Origin: Ruegeria intermedia
GTDB taxonomy: Bacteria; Pseudomonadota; Alphaproteobacteria; Rhodobacterales; Rhodobacteraceae
Direction: 5' to 3'
DNA length: 64,000 nt
Assembly: GCF_900129345.1 (NCBI RefSeq)
Contig: NZ_FQVK01000017.1
Coordinates: forward strand, 1 to 64,000
The first letter of the stretch is position 1; every line of letters begins with the position of its first letter. The position numbers and the translations under genes are program-made. The notes beneath the pieces are model-generated. The model was not told the DNA's origin and ran no database searches. It worked only from the letters and a program-made list of their open reading frames with translations. This document shows, in pieces, positions 17,362 to 27,474 of the stretch.

Positions 17362-20300
17362 TCACTCCGCGGGTTCCGGCGCCGGGAAATCCAGGCTGCC
17401 GGTCAACGACCGCGATATGCCCATCTGCGCGAACCCGGATTGCAGCGCGTCGAATTCCGCATGACTGCGGGGGTCCACCCCGGCGCGCCCGGCCTCGGCC
17501 AGGATCCGGGTCTGGCGGATCGACAGGTCCACCATCGGCAAGGGCTCCGCGGCGGTGAAGGCCGCAAGATCGTCGGCAAAGGCGATCGCACGGTCCCAGC
17601 CATTTCGCGCCAGCATCACCGCGCCGGCGTCGGTATAGAAATGCAGGTGGCTGTGGCCCACGCAACCCTCGGCGAGGATGGCGGCGCCCTGCGCCAGCAG
17701 ATCGTCTTGCTGATCGGGGTCATCCAGTGCCAGCGCCAGCGCCGAAAGGGCCTTGGGGCCGACAAAGTTGCGTCCGTGTTCCAACGCGATGTCAACGGCC
17801 TGTTGCCCCGTTTCGCGCGCCGCGCTGACTTCTCCGGCATAGGCCTGGGTCCGGGCAAGATGTTCCAGCGCCTGCGCCTCGAGCCGTTTGGCCCCGACGC
17901 GCTGGGCGATCGCGGCGGACCGGGCGAATGCGTCGCGCGCGCCGTCGAGGTCGCCCTGAAATGTACAGGCCACACCCAGACAGGTCTGGGCCACGCATTC
18001 GGGGACGAAGGCGAAATATTTCCGGCTGATCTCGATGGCTTCCTGCGCGTCGGCGCGGCCCTGGGTGACGTCTCCGGTGTAGCTGCGGGCAACGCTCAGA
18101 TTGTGCAGGTTGGCGGCCAGATCGCGCACCAGACCGTGTTCCCGTGCCCGTTCGACCGCCTGTGAGTAGAAACTGGTAGCCGTCCGCATGGTGGCGTTCA
18201 TGAAATTGGCGTCGCCAAAGCCGCTGAGCGCGCCGACCTCCAGCCGCGCCGACCCCAGCTTGCGGGCCAGCGTCAGGGCAATTTCGTTGCTGTCCATGGC
18301 GTCCTGAACCCGGCCGAGCGGGAAATAGATGTTGCCCCGCACGTAGTTGATCTGCGCCAGATCCCGCTCCAGGCCGCTGCGCCTGGCGGCGGCTTCGGCA
18401 ATGTCCAGGCTGTTCAGCGCATCCTGATACCGGCTGGCCTGTCGGGCGGCCTGCGCCAGGCCGACATGGACCCGGCAGATCTGTTCGTCGCTTTCCGCCA
18501 GCACCGCCGCTTCGCCGAATTCCCGCAGGGCGTCGTCGGACCGCCCCTGCAGCCGGTGGATTTCGGCGCGCGCGCAGTACAGGTCCAGCCGAACGTCCGG
18601 CGGGGCGGGCAATTCCAGGGCGCGCTCGATCAGGGGATTGGCGTCGTCGAACTGGAACGACTGGATCAGGTTTTCCGCCGCGTGCAGATAGGCCTGGGCC
18701 GCAGTCGGGGCGCCGGCCCGGTCCAGATGCCTTGCCCGCAAGGTGGCGTCGGTGCCCTCGTACCACCTGGCGGCCTGTTCATGCAGCCTGGCGCGCTCGG
18801 ATTTGACCAGCGTCGCATAGGAGCCGTCGCGGATCAGGGCATGGGCGAACATCAGGTCGGACCCGGTTTCGCGGATCAGCGCGGTGCGGGTCAGGGCCGC
18901 GATGTCCAGTTGATTTTCGCCCAGAACGAAGCTCAGAATCTCGGGCGCGAACCGTTGCCCCAGAACCGAGGCCGACTGGATCGCCGTCCGGCTGCCCCGG
19001 TCCAGCCCGTCCAGCCGTGATTGCACGATACCCTGGATGCTGCCCGGGACGGTTTCGCGGGTCAGGGCATCGATGTTGCGCAGCAGTTGCTCCAGAAACA
19101 GGGGGTTGCCTCCCGCACGCCGGACGCAGGTTTCCAGAAGTTCGGGGTCGATGGCCGTGAATTCCTCGACCAGCTTGCGGGCCTGCGCGTCACCCATCGG
19201 CGACAATTCAAGTTTCGAGATCAGCGCGCCGTCGGTGGCCATTTCCCAGTTGCGGTCAATCGGATCACCTTCCACCCGGCTGGTCATCTGGAGGACGCAG
19301 GGCAGATCCCGCGTTGCCGCAGCGATCTGGCAGCATTGGGTCAGGATCTCGGGCGAGGCCCAGTGGATGTCTTCGACCTGGATCAGCAGGGGGGTCTCGC
19401 GGCTGCGGGCCCTCAGCAGATCTTCGATGACCTGACGCCGGCCGCGCATGCGCGCCGCGTTGTCCATTGCCGCATACACCTCGGCCAGGCCGGGCTCTTG
19501 TTCGAGGTCCAGCAGGGCGCTCAGATGGGCCGAACCGGCCGGGCTGACCCAGCCCCGGTCGATGGTTTGCCGGACGGCGTCGGCTCCTGCACTGCGGGCG
19601 TCCGAAGGATCCAGCCCCATAAGGCTGCGGGCGATCGACTGGATGGCGGAATGCCCTTCGCGGGTGCCGAAATCCATCACCACGCCCGAGTGCAGGGCAT
19701 AGGACAGGCTTTCGGCCAGGTCCGCCACCTGTTCGGAAAAGTGGGTCTTGCCGATGCCGGGTTCGCCCAGAACGATATGGACCTCGCCCTTGCCATGTTG
19801 CTTGCAGCGGTCGAACGTGGCCGAAAACAGCGACAGCTCGCGCGCGCGTCCGACGAACTTGTGCCGGCGCGCGCGGATGTTCCGGGCCAGGCGATCCAGG
19901 CGCCAGACCTCGACATCCTTGTTCAGGCCTTTGATGGCCTTCGTGCCGACCGCCTCGCCCACGAACAGCGGCCCCAGGGCCCGCTGGATGTCGTGCGACA
20001 CCAGTGTTTCGCCAGGGGCCGAGATATCGGTCAGGCGCGAGGCGAGGTTCACGCCGTCGCCCGTCACCGTGTATTCGGTATGGGCCGCGCTGCCGGTATT
20101 GCTGGCGATGACCTGCCCCGAGGCGATGCCGATATGGCACGAAAGCGGTGGGTCCAGCGTCGGCAGGGCGGCGTGGATCTCCAGCGCGGCGCGCGCGGCC
20201 CGTTCGGTGTCGTTTGTATGCGAGATCGGCGCCCCGAACACCGCCATTACGGCGTCGCCGATATGCTTGTCGATCCGGCCGCCGTACTTTTCGACCGCGC

Positions 20301-20649
20301 GATCGACCTTGCCGAAGAATGCGTTCAGCAGGGCATGGACATCCTCGGCATCGCGCTCGCTGGACAGTTTCGTGAACCCGGTCAGGTCGGCGAACAGAAC
20401 GGTGACCTGTCGCTTGGCCGGTTCCGGCTCGGCCGCAGGCTGGTAGGGGGTGACGGTTTCGGGTTCGTCCAGTTCGGCGATGGCGCGCAGCAGCCGCCGG
20501 CGGTCGCCCACGGCGGTAACTCCGATCTCGCGCAGGTCCTCTCCCGTCAGTTCGGGAAGGATCGCCAGATCGATCTTGTTGTCCGTGAACGCCCGGGCGT
20601 AGTCCGACAACCCAAGCGCGCTCAGCCAGTCCTTCAGGTCGCCAGACAT
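17362..20649 (-). CDS. SAM domain / class III adenylate cyclase / AAA-type ATPase / TPR regulator
   Basis: 1095 residues from ATG 20649 (GAGG site upstream; an in-frame alternative lies 18 bases earlier). A SAM domain (about 1-60, WLSALGLSDYARAF) is followed by a class III nucleotide cyclase (about 80-260) with both metal Asp residues in VLFADLTGFTKL and KHIGDAVMAVFGAP. Next is an AAA_16/NACHT-like ATPase with Walker A GEPGIGKT, then a long helical TPR array. Such proteins are signal-integrating cyclases whose input is unknown; the product is probably cAMP. It is the first gene of an operon with the broken channel gene, facing the fusion protein whose N-terminus looks like a cyclic-nucleotide receiver. 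It is divergent from nap, with about 300 bases between. Confidence 0.85.
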   Translation of the reverse strand: MSGDLKDWLSALGLSDYARAFTDNKIDLAILPELTGEDLREIGVTAVGDRRRLLRAIAELDEPETVTPYQPAAEPEPAKRQVTVLFADLTGFTKLSSERDAEDVHALLNAFFGKVDRAVEKYGGRIDKHIGDAVMAVFGAPISHTNDTERAARAALEIHAALPTLDPPLSCHIGIASGQVIASNTGSAAHTEYTVTGDGVNLASRLTDISAPGETLVSHDIQRALGPLFVGEAVGTKAIKGLNKDVEVWRLDRLARNIRARRHKFVGRARELSLFSATFDRCKQHGKGEVHIVLGEPGIGKTHFSEQVADLAESLSYALHSGVVMDFGTREGHSAIQSIARSLMGLDPSDARSAGADAVRQTIDRGWVSPAGSAHLSALLDLEQEPGLAEVYAAMDNAARMRGRRQVIEDLLRARSRETPLLIQVEDIHWASPEILTQCCQIAAATRDLPCVLQMTSRVEGDPIDRNWEMATDGALISKLELSPMGDAQARKLVEEFTAIDPELLETCVRRAGGNPLFLEQLLRNIDALTRETVPGSIQGIVQSRLDGLDRGSRTAIQSASVLGQRFAPEILSFVLGENQLDIAALTRTALIRETGSDLMFAHALIRDGSYATLVKSERARLHEQAARWYEGTDATLRARHLDRAGAPTAAQAYLHAAENLIQSFQFDDANPLIERALELPAPPDVRLDLYCARAEIHRLQGRSDDALREFGEAAVLAESDEQICRVHVGLAQAARQASRYQDALNSLDIAEAAARRSGLERDLAQINYVRGNIYFPLGRVQDAMDSNEIALTLARKLGSARLEVGALSGFGDANFMNATMRTATSFYSQAVERAREHGLVRDLAANLHNLSVARSYTGDVTQGRADAQEAIEISRKYFAFVPECVAQTCLGVACTFQGDLDGARDAFARSAAIAQRVGAKRLEAQALEHLARTQAYAGEVSAARETGQQAVDIALEHGRNFVGPKALSALALALDDPDQQDDLLAQGAAILAEGCVGHSHLHFYTDAGAVMLARNGWDRAIAFADDLAAFTAAEPLPMVDLSIRQTRILAEAGRAGVDPRSHAEFDALQSGFAQMGISRSLTGSLDFPAPEPAE

Positions 20650-20953
20650 CGGGGCCCTCAGAAGCATCCACCCAAGCGCAGCCTAGACCAGAACACAGGG
20701 TTGAGTCTGCATTTTTCATGCCAAAGGCGCATAAAGTCTGTGCATTTAGTGGAGTGCCCTCCCCAAGACCGACCCTGAACAAGAGTCAAACTCCAAGCCA
20801 GCGGACTTGCAAAAACCCAATTGCAGGTCTGACGATTCGTCAGGGCGATTTCGGAGGCGACCTGATCCAGATCAAGTCAACATTGACTCGGGCAGGCTAT
20901 GCACGCAGCATGAACGGAGGACCACGCATGTTGACCAAACAGGTGGGCGCCAC
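20650..20953. other. Divergent promoter region between the cyclase gene and nap
   Basis: 304 bases. The part nearest the cyclase contains CTGTGCAT (20738-20745), also found in the operator-like repeat upstream of the fusion gene. The part nearest nap holds an FNR-like box (20862-20875) and a 12-codon leader frame (20928-20966) overlapping the napF start. No other gene was seen. Confidence 0.6.
20862..20875 (+). promoter_or_regulatory. FNR/NNR-like box upstream of nap
   Basis: CTGATCCAGATCAA, a near match to the TTGAT-N4-ATCAA box of FNR-family regulators. Its centre is about 85 bases before the napF ATG. If it acts at -41.5, transcription would start near 20910, just upstream of the leader frame. 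This would place the nitrate reductase under oxygen (FnrL) or nitric oxide (NnrR-type) control. Confidence 0.6.
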
Positions 20954-20966
20954 ATGTCTGCAGTAG
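20928..20966 (+). CDS. Possible 12-residue leader peptide overlapping napF start
   Basis: ATG at 20928 with a strong GGAGG site 7 bases upstream, better than any site before napF itself. It encodes MLTKQVGATCLQ and stops at TAG 20964-20966, 10 bases past the napF ATG at 20954 in another frame. The layout suggests translational coupling: ribosomes loading at the leader would stop and restart on napF. It could alternatively be chance. Confidence 0.35.
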   Translation: MLTKQVGATCLQ

Positions 20967-21460
20967 CAAGCAGACGGGCGTTCCTGACGGGGCGCCTGTC
21001 CAGCGAAGACGACAGCGCAATGTGGCCGCCGGCAGCGGCCCGCGAAAACTTCCCCGATCTCTGCACCCGTTGCGGCGACTGTGTCTCCGTGTGCCCCGAG
21101 AACGTTTTGGTGCTGCACGCCCAAGGCCTGCCAGTGTTCCAGCCGCAGGATGCGGGCTGTACCTTCTGCGGCGACTGCGCCGAGGTATGCAAGACCGAGG
21201 CGCTGGACCTGGCCCGGTTTGCCGCCTGGCCGTGGCGCGCGCGGGTGGCCGATACCTGCCTGTCGCTGAACGCCGTCAGCTGTCGGGTCTGTCAGGACAG
21301 TTGCGACCAGGGTGCCATCGGGTTCCGCCTGAAAACCGGCGGATCGGCCGACCCCGTCCTGAACGAAGACGCCTGTATCGGCTGCGGAGCCTGCGCCACC
21401 GCATGCCCTGCGGGCGCGATTTCGCTGCAGCGGGCGCAACAACTGGAGGCTGCCGAATGA
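20954..21460 (+). CDS. napF: Ferredoxin-type protein NapF
   Basis: 168 residues starting MSAVASRRAFLTGRLS. Three iron-sulfur motifs are clear (CTRCGDCVSVCP, CTFCGDCAEVC, CIGCGACATACP) plus an extra CRVCQDSC segment. NapF is a cytoplasmic protein that helps mature NapA before Tat export. It is the first structural gene of a napFDAGHBC operon, and its stop overlaps napD as ATGA. The own ribosome site is weak; an upstream leader frame with a strong site overlaps the start. Confidence 0.88.
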   Translation: MSAVASRRAFLTGRLSSEDDSAMWPPAAARENFPDLCTRCGDCVSVCPENVLVLHAQGLPVFQPQDAGCTFCGDCAEVCKTEALDLARFAAWPWRARVADTCLSLNAVSCRVCQDSCDQGAIGFRLKTGGSADPVLNEDACIGCGACATACPAGAISLQRAQQLEAAE

Positions 21461-21750
21461 ATATCTGCGGATGCCTTGTTCACGTCGCGCCGACCTACAC
21501 CGCCTCGGCCCGGTCGGCAATTGCCGGGTTCGACGGGGTCGAGATCCATGCCGAGGCCGAGGATGGCCGGTTCGTCGTCGTCGTCGAGGATACGCCCGAC
21601 CGCCTGGCGTCGGAGACGATCATGGACCTGCATCAGATCCCCGGGGTCGTGTCGCTGACCCTGACCTATCACCATTTCGAAGATCTCGCGGAGACCCGTC
21701 CGCGTCCTGAAACTCCCAGCCAAGATTCCAGCCGGAGGCCCTTGCCATGA
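21457..21750 (+). CDS. napD: NapD chaperone for nitrate reductase
   Basis: 97 residues, [18 protein letters not shown] at the N-terminus, with a ferredoxin-like small alpha/beta fold and the conserved [16 protein letters not shown] segment. NapD binds the NapA twin-arginine signal and holds back export until the cofactor is inserted. ATGA overlaps on both sides (with napF and napA) indicate tight translational coupling, which fits a chaperone made together with its client. Confidence 0.92.
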   Translation: MNICGCLVHVAPTYTASARSAIAGFDGVEIHAEAEDGRFVVVVEDTPDRLASETIMDLHQIPGVVSLTLTYHHFEDLAETRPRPETPSQDSSRRPLP

Positions 21751-24239
21751 CCATTTCCGAATCTCGCCGCACGTTTCTGAAAGCAACCGCCGCCGCCGCG
21801 ACCGCGTCCGCGGCCGGTATCCCGTTGGCAACGGGTCAGGCCTCGGCCCAGGTCGCCAAGGCCGACATCCGCTGGGACAAGGCACCGTGCCGGTTCTGCG
21901 GCACGGGCTGCTCGGTTCTGGTGGGCACCAAGGAAGGCCGCGTGGTCGCCACCCAGGGCGACCCGGACGCGCCGGTGAACCGGGGGCTGAACTGCATCAA
22001 GGGCTATTTCCTGTCCAAGATCATGTACGGCAAGGACCGTCTGACCACCCCGCTGCTGCGCAAATCGAACGGCGTCTATGACAAGAACGGCGAGTTCGAG
22101 CCCGTCAGCTGGGACGAAGCTTTCGACGTGATGGCCGAAAAGTGGAAAGAGGCGCTGGCCAAGAAAGGTCCGACCAGCGTGGGCATGTTCGGTTCGGGGC
22201 AGTGGACCGTCTGGGAGGGCTATGCCGCGGCCAAGCTGATGAAGGCCGGGTTCCGTTCGAACAACATCGACCCGAACGCGCGGCACTGCATGGCCTCGGC
22301 CGTGGTGGGCTTCATGCGCACCTTCGGCATCGACGAGCCGATGGGCTGCTATGACGACCTCGAACATGCCGACACGTTCGTGCTGTGGGGCTCGAACATG
22401 GCCGAGATGCACCCGATCCTGTGGTCGCGCCTGACCGATACGCGCCTGACCAAGCCGGGCGCGCAGGTGCATGTGCTGTCCACTTTCGAGCACCGCTCGT
22501 TCGAGCTGGCCGACAACGGGATCATCTTCAAGCCGCAGACCGATCTGGCGATCCTGAACTACATCGCCAACTACATCATCCAGACCGGCGCGGTGAACGA
22601 GGAGTTCGTCAAGAACCACGTCAACATCACCAAGACCGCCACCGATATCGGCTATGGCCTGCGCGAGACACACCCGCTGCAACAGGCCGCCGCGCACCCG
22701 GATTCGGGCAAGCTCGAGGAGATCTCGTTCGAGGAATATGCCGCCTCGGTCGCCGACTACACGCTGGAATACGTCTCCGAACTGTCGGGCGTACCGGCGA
22801 ACCAGCTCGAGCGGCTGGCCAAGGAATATGCCGACCCGAACCGCAAGGTCATGAGCCTGTGGACCATGGGCTTCAACCAGCATACCCGCGGGTCGTGGGT
22901 GAACTCGTTGATGTACAACGTGCACCTGCTGGTGGGCAAAATCTCCGAGCCCGGCAACTCGCCGTTCTCGCTGACCGGTCAGCCCTCGGCCTGCGGCACC
23001 GCGCGCGAGGTGGGCACCTTTGCGCACCGTCTGCCCGCCGACATGGTGGTGATGAATGACGAGCACCGCAAGATCGCCGAGACCAAGTGGAACATCCCCG
23101 AAGGCACCATCCCGGCCAAGCCGGGCTTCCACGCGGTTCTGCAGCACCGCAAGCTGAAAGATGGTGACCTGAACGTCTATTGGGTGCAGTGCAACAACAA
23201 CATGCAGGCCGCGCCCAACATGAACGAAGAGGGCTATCCCGGCTATCGCAACCCCGACAACTTCATCGTCGTGTCGGACCCGTACCCCACCGTCACCGCG
23301 GTGTCGGCCGACCTGATCCTGCCCACCGCCATGTGGGTCGAGAAGGAGGGGGCCTATGGCAACGCCGAACGCCGCACCCAGTTCTGGCGCCAGCAGGTCA
23401 AGGCCCCGGGCGAGGCCAGGTCGGACCTGTGGCAGCTGATGGAGTTCTCGAAACGCTTCACCGTCGAGGAGGTCTGGGGCGAAGAGCTGCTGGCCAAGAT
23501 GCCCGAGCATCGCGGCAAGACCCTGTTCGAGGTGCTGTTCGCCAACGGCAAGGTCGACAAATACCCGCTGTCGGAAACCGCCGAGGGGTTCCACAACGAC
23601 GAATCCGAGCATTTCGGTTTCTACGTCCAGAAGGGCCTGTTCGAGGAATATGCCGATTTCGGCCGCGGCAAGGCGCATGACCTTGCGCCCTTCGAAACCT
23701 ATCACCAGGCGCGCGGGCTGCGCTGGCCGGTCGTGGACGGGAAAGAGACACTCTATCGCTTCCGCGAAGGTTACGATCCTTATGTGCCCGAAGGCGCCGA
23801 CGTGAAATTCTATGGCCACAAGGACGGCAAGGCCAAGATCATCTTTGCGCCCTACGAGCCGGCGGCCGAGGAGCCGGACGAGGAATACGATCTGTGGCTG
23901 TGCACCGGCCGGGTGCTGGAGCACTGGCATTCCGGCTCGATGACCCGCCGCGTGCCCGAGCTGCACCGCGCCTTCCCCGCCGCCGTTGTGTTCATGCACC
24001 CCGAGGACGCCAAGGAACGCGGCGTGCGCCGCGGGCAGGAGATCGTGCTGTCCACCCGCCGCGGCGAGGTGGTCAGCCGGGTCGAGACCCGCGGTCGCAA
24101 CAAGGTGCCGCGCGGACTGGTGTTCATGCCGTGGTTCGACGAAGGCCAGCTGACCAACAAGCTGACGCTGGATGCGACCTGTCCGCTGTCCAAGGAGACG
24201 GACTTCAAGAAATGCGCCTGCAAGGTCGAGCGGGCGTAA
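21747..24239 (+). CDS. napA: Periplasmic nitrate reductase catalytic subunit
   Basis: 830 residues. A twin-arginine signal ([16 protein letters not shown]) precedes the [4Fe-4S] motif CRFCGTGC plus the later Cys in [10 protein letters not shown], and a bis-MGD molybdopterin domain. The molybdenum ligand is the Cys in [15 protein letters not shown]-terminal segments such as [17 protein letters not shown] bind the cofactor. It reduces nitrate to nitrite in the periplasm, fed electrons by NapB/NapC. Length and motifs are those of a complete enzyme. Confidence 0.95.
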   Translation: MTISESRRTFLKATAAAATASAAGIPLATGQASAQVAKADIRWDKAPCRFCGTGCSVLVGTKEGRVVATQGDPDAPVNRGLNCIKGYFLSKIMYGKDRLTTPLLRKSNGVYDKNGEFEPVSWDEAFDVMAEKWKEALAKKGPTSVGMFGSGQWTVWEGYAAAKLMKAGFRSNNIDPNARHCMASAVVGFMRTFGIDEPMGCYDDLEHADTFVLWGSNMAEMHPILWSRLTDTRLTKPGAQVHVLSTFEHRSFELADNGIIFKPQTDLAILNYIANYIIQTGAVNEEFVKNHVNITKTATDIGYGLRETHPLQQAAAHPDSGKLEEISFEEYAASVADYTLEYVSELSGVPANQLERLAKEYADPNRKVMSLWTMGFNQHTRGSWVNSLMYNVHLLVGKISEPGNSPFSLTGQPSACGTAREVGTFAHRLPADMVVMNDEHRKIAETKWNIPEGTIPAKPGFHAVLQHRKLKDGDLNVYWVQCNNNMQAAPNMNEEGYPGYRNPDNFIVVSDPYPTVTAVSADLILPTAMWVEKEGAYGNAERRTQFWRQQVKAPGEARSDLWQLMEFSKRFTVEEVWGEELLAKMPEHRGKTLFEVLFANGKVDKYPLSETAEGFHNDESEHFGFYVQKGLFEEYADFGRGKAHDLAPFETYHQARGLRWPVVDGKETLYRFREGYDPYVPEGADVKFYGHKDGKAKIIFAPYEPAAEEPDEEYDLWLCTGRVLEHWHSGSMTRRVPELHRAFPAAVVFMHPEDAKERGVRRGQEIVLSTRRGEVVSRVETRGRNKVPRGLVFMPWFDEGQLTNKLTLDATCPLSKETDFKKCACKVERA

Positions 24240-24266
24240 GGGCAGGGGTCGCAAAGGTCGCGTGTG

Positions 24267-25085
24267 ATGTCTCTGGTCGGCAAACCTCTCTCGCCGCAAC
24301 GGCGCCGGTTCCTGCAGGACTCGGCGCGCGCGGCGGGCGGCTGTCTGGTCGCCGGGTCGTTGCTGGCCTATCTGGGCCGCGACGCCCGCGCCCTGCCGGC
24401 CGAGGCCCTGCGGCCGCCGGGGGCGGTGCCCGAGGATGACTTTCTGGGCGCCTGCATCCGCTGCGGGCTGTGTGTCCGCGACTGTCCCTATGACACGCTG
24501 AAGCTGGCCGAACTGGGCGTGGACGCGGTGGCGACCGGCACGCCGTATTTCATCGCCCGCGACGTGCCTTGCGAAATGTGCGAAGACATCCCCTGTGTTG
24601 CGGCCTGCCCGACCGGGGCGCTGGACAAGGGGTTGCAGGACATTGACGACGCCAGGATGGGTGTTGCGGTTCTGGTCGATCAGGAGAACTGCCTGAACTT
24701 CTTGGGGCTGCGCTGCGACGTGTGCTATCGCGTCTGCCCCGTCATCGACGAGGCGATCACGCTGGAACTGTCGCACAACGACCGGTCCGGCCACCACGCG
24801 ATCTTTGCGCCGACGGTTCATGCCGACCGTTGCACCGGCTGCGGCGTCTGCGAGAAAAGCTGCGTTCTGCCCGAGGCGGCGATCAAGGTTTTGCCCGCCC
24901 GCCTGGCGCGCGGCAATTCGGCCGAGCATTACCGCAAGGGATGGGAAGAAAAGGCCGAGAAGGGCGGGCCGCTGGTCGAAGGCATCATCGACCTGCCGGA
25001 TCGCCTGCCCGGACCGGGCGCGGACAACCTTGCCACGCCGGGCGGGTACGAACCGGGCTACAACCTTCCGGGGGCAGGCCAATGA
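24267..25085 (+). CDS. napG: NapG iron-sulfur protein
   Basis: 272 residues from ATG 24267. A twin-arginine signal ([14 protein letters not shown]) is followed by four [4Fe-4S] motifs: [35 protein letters not shown] and [12 protein letters not shown]. NapG is periplasmic and works with membrane NapH to pass quinol electrons towards NapC/NapB. Its stop overlaps napH as ATGA. The presence of NapGH beside NapC suggests two electron inputs, one able to draw on ubiquinol. Confidence 0.9.
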   Translation: MSLVGKPLSPQRRRFLQDSARAAGGCLVAGSLLAYLGRDARALPAEALRPPGAVPEDDFLGACIRCGLCVRDCPYDTLKLAELGVDAVATGTPYFIARDVPCEMCEDIPCVAACPTGALDKGLQDIDDARMGVAVLVDQENCLNFLGLRCDVCYRVCPVIDEAITLELSHNDRSGHHAIFAPTVHADRCTGCGVCEKSCVLPEAAIKVLPARLARGNSAEHYRKGWEEKAEKGGPLVEGIIDLPDRLPGPGADNLATPGGYEPGYNLPGAGQ

Positions 25086-25999
25086 CGGCGCGAACGCATA
25101 TGCCCGTCGGGCACGAGGCCCGCGAGGTCAAGGGATGGGTCGGCGCCCATCGGTTCCTGCTGCTGCGGCGGTTCAGTCAGGTGTTCTTTCTGGCTCTGTT
25201 CCTGCTGGGGCCGTGGTTCGGCATCTGGATCGTGAAGGGCACGCTGGCCGGATCGCTGACGCTGGACGTGCTGCCTCTGACCGATCCGTTCATCCTGCTG
25301 CAGGGGCTGGTGGCCGGCCACTGGCCGGAAATGACCGCGCTGATCGGTGGGCTGATCGTTCTGGTGGCCTATGCGCTGATCGGAGGGCGGGTCTATTGCT
25401 CGTGGGTGTGCCCGATCAACCCGGTCACGGACGCGGCGCATTGGCTGCACCGTCGGCTGGACCTGCCCAAAGGCTGGCAGCCCAAACGCAGCACCCGATT
25501 GTGGATATTGGCGACCGTTTTGATCGTGTCGGCCCTGACCGGCGTGATTGCATGGGAACTGGTGAACCCCATCACCATGCTGCACCGCGGGCTGGTCTTT
25601 GGCATGGGGTTTGTCTGGGCGATGGTCGTGGCGATCTTTGTCTTTGACCTGTTCGTGGCCCGGCATGGATGGTGCGGCCATATCTGCCCGGTCGGGGCCT
25701 TCTACGGCCTGATCGGCGCCAAAAGCCTGCTGCGGGTCAGCGCCACCAACCGCGCCGCCTGTGACGACTGCATGGATTGCTATGCGGTCTGCCCGGAAAA
25801 CCAGGTGATCTCGCCCGCACTGAAGGGCAAGCCGGGATCCAGCCCGCTGATTCTGTCGCCCGATTGCACCACATGCGGCCGCTGCATCGACGTGTGCTCG
25901 GTCGATGTCTTCAAACTTACCCACCGGTTCGATGACGCCGTCGTCGCGCCACCCGATCCAGCCGCCGCGCCCCAGACGCGCGCCGCCAGACCTGTATAA
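25082..25999 (+). CDS. napH: NapH quinol-oxidising membrane iron-sulfur protein
   Basis: 305 residues starting [18 protein letters not shown]. Four membrane segments (for example [17 protein letters not shown] and [19 protein letters not shown]), two CxxxCP motifs ([20 protein letters not shown]) and two C-terminal [4Fe-4S] motifs ([23 protein letters not shown]). It matches the NapH/NosR-like family. It takes electrons from quinol and passes them to NapG. Confidence 0.9.
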   Translation: MTARTHMPVGHEAREVKGWVGAHRFLLLRRFSQVFFLALFLLGPWFGIWIVKGTLAGSLTLDVLPLTDPFILLQGLVAGHWPEMTALIGGLIVLVAYALIGGRVYCSWVCPINPVTDAAHWLHRRLDLPKGWQPKRSTRLWILATVLIVSALTGVIAWELVNPITMLHRGLVFGMGFVWAMVVAIFVFDLFVARHGWCGHICPVGAFYGLIGAKSLLRVSATNRAACDDCMDCYAVCPENQVISPALKGKPGSSPLILSPDCTTCGRCIDVCSVDVFKLTHRFDDAVVAPPDPAAAPQTRAARPV

Positions 26000-26011
26000 G
26001 GGAGTGCCAAG

Positions 26012-26449
26012 ATGAGAAAATCGATAGCGACAGGCGCAATGGCCCTGATCCCAGTGCTTCTTGCAAGCGGGCTTGCCTTTGCGCAATCCGCCCAGGTGTC
26101 AACCTTGCGCGGTGCGGATGTGGATGAGCCCGTCATCCTGGACGAGGTCCACCGCAACGTCGAAGGGCGCATGCAGCGCAACTATCGCCAGCAGCCGCCG
26201 TTGATCCCGCACAAGATCGACCAGTATCAGATCGACATCCGCACCAATCAGTGCCTGTCCTGTCACGACTGGACCAAGGCCGGTGAGCGCAACGCGCCGA
26301 CCCTGTCGATGACCCACTATCTGGACCGCGAAGGCAACGAGCTCGATCAGATCGCGGGCACCCGGTATTTCTGCAACCAGTGCCATGTGCCGCAGGCGGA
26401 TGCGCCGGCCCTGGTCGACAACCTGTTCCAGCCCTCGGCCGGAAACTGA
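26012..26449 (+). CDS. napB: Di-heme cytochrome c subunit NapB
   Basis: 145 residues with a Sec signal (MALIPVLLASGLAFAQ) and two heme motifs, CLSCH and CNQCH. The conserved PPLIPHKIDQYQI segment precedes the first heme. NapB is the direct electron donor to NapA in the periplasm. It follows napH by 12 bases, with GGGAG upstream of the ATG. Confidence 0.93.
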   Translation: MRKSIATGAMALIPVLLASGLAFAQSAQVSTLRGADVDEPVILDEVHRNVEGRMQRNYRQQPPLIPHKIDQYQIDIRTNQCLSCHDWTKAGERNAPTLSMTHYLDREGNELDQIAGTRYFCNQCHVPQADAPALVDNLFQPSAGN

Positions 26450-26479
26450 TCCAGCTTTGGACCGAAAGGAGCACCCGAA

Positions 26480-27175
26480 ATGGCAGACTCTCCTGAAAAG
26501 CGCGGCTTGATCGGCCGCATCTGGGCGTGGATCTGGGCACCGGCCGCCGCGTTCAGCGCAGGCTTTCTGGTTCTGGCGGGCTTTCTGGCCGGCATCCTGT
26601 TCTGGGGCGGGTTCCACTGGACGCTCGAGATGACGAATACCGAGGAATTCTGCGTCTCGTGCCACACGATGGAAACCAACCTTGGCGAATACCGCGAAAC
26701 GATCCACTACAACAACCATTCCGGCGTACGGGCCATCTGTTCGGATTGCCACGTGCCCAAGGAATGGAGCTTCAAGATCGAAGCCAAGATCATGGCGGTC
26801 AAGGACGTCTATCACGAGTTGATGGGTACCATCAGCACACCCGAAAAATACGAGGATCACCGCCTGCAGATGGCCTCGGCCGTGTGGAAAAAGATGAAGG
26901 CCTCGGACAGCCGCGAATGCCGCAACTGTCACAATTTCGAGTACATGGACTTCACCATCCAGGAAACGCGCGCCGCCAACGAGCACCAGCGCGCGATCGA
27001 CGAAAACATGACCTGCATCGACTGCCACCAGGGCATCGCGCACAGCCTGCCGCCGGGGTACCTGGAAGAGTATCAGAAGGTGGTCGCGTCGCTGGAACCG
27101 GTGACCGGCACCGAGGTGGCGCAAGACAGCGGTGCGGCCGAGATCCGGTCCTTCCTGAACAGCAGAACCGACTAG
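26480..27175 (+). CDS. napC: Tetraheme quinol dehydrogenase NapC
   Basis: 231 residues with an N-terminal membrane anchor (AGFLVLAGFLAGILFWGG) and four heme motifs (CVSCH, CSDCH, CRNCH, CIDCH), the NapC/NirT pattern. It oxidises membrane quinol and passes electrons to NapB. AAAGGAG precedes the ATG. It closes the recognised nap set; no napE or napK was found. Confidence 0.94.
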   Translation: MADSPEKRGLIGRIWAWIWAPAAAFSAGFLVLAGFLAGILFWGGFHWTLEMTNTEEFCVSCHTMETNLGEYRETIHYNNHSGVRAICSDCHVPKEWSFKIEAKIMAVKDVYHELMGTISTPEKYEDHRLQMASAVWKKMKASDSRECRNCHNFEYMDFTIQETRAANEHQRAIDENMTCIDCHQGIAHSLPPGYLEEYQKVVASLEPVTGTEVAQDSGAAEIRSFLNSRTD

Positions 27176-27187
27176 GAGTGGAACGCC

Positions 27188-27445
27188 ATGCTTGAGATTT
27201 TGGGGACGATCGGCGGCAACATCCTGAGCCTGCCCGGCATTCTGGGCCTTGCGCTGGGCATGATGACGCGCAAGCTGTGGCTGGGTGCGATGCTGGGCGC
27301 GGCTGTGGGCTTGCTGGAAACCCTGGCCTTTGCTCACTGGCAATTCGGCAACGTCGAAACGTTGGAGCTGTCGATCGGTATTCTGGTCGGCGTGTTGGCG
27401 GGCACCGTCGGCAGCGCCATCCGGATCAAGGGCGCCACGGTCTGA
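27188..27445 (+). CDS. Small hydrophobic membrane protein at the end of the nap operon
   Basis: 85 residues, almost entirely hydrophobic: IGGNILSLPGILGLALGM, a second stretch LWLGAMLGAAVGLLETLAF and a third SIGILVGVLAGTVGSAI, suggesting three membrane helices with glycine-rich faces. I do not recognise it. It starts 12 bases after napC with a GGAG site, so it is part of the operon. It is not NapE by sequence. A role in membrane assembly of the nap complex is possible but unproven. Confidence 0.65.
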   Translation: MLEILGTIGGNILSLPGILGLALGMMTRKLWLGAMLGAAVGLLETLAFAHWQFGNVETLELSIGILVGVLAGTVGSAIRIKGATV

Positions 27446-27474
27446 GGTTCGGGGCGCGGAGCGGGGACCAGATC

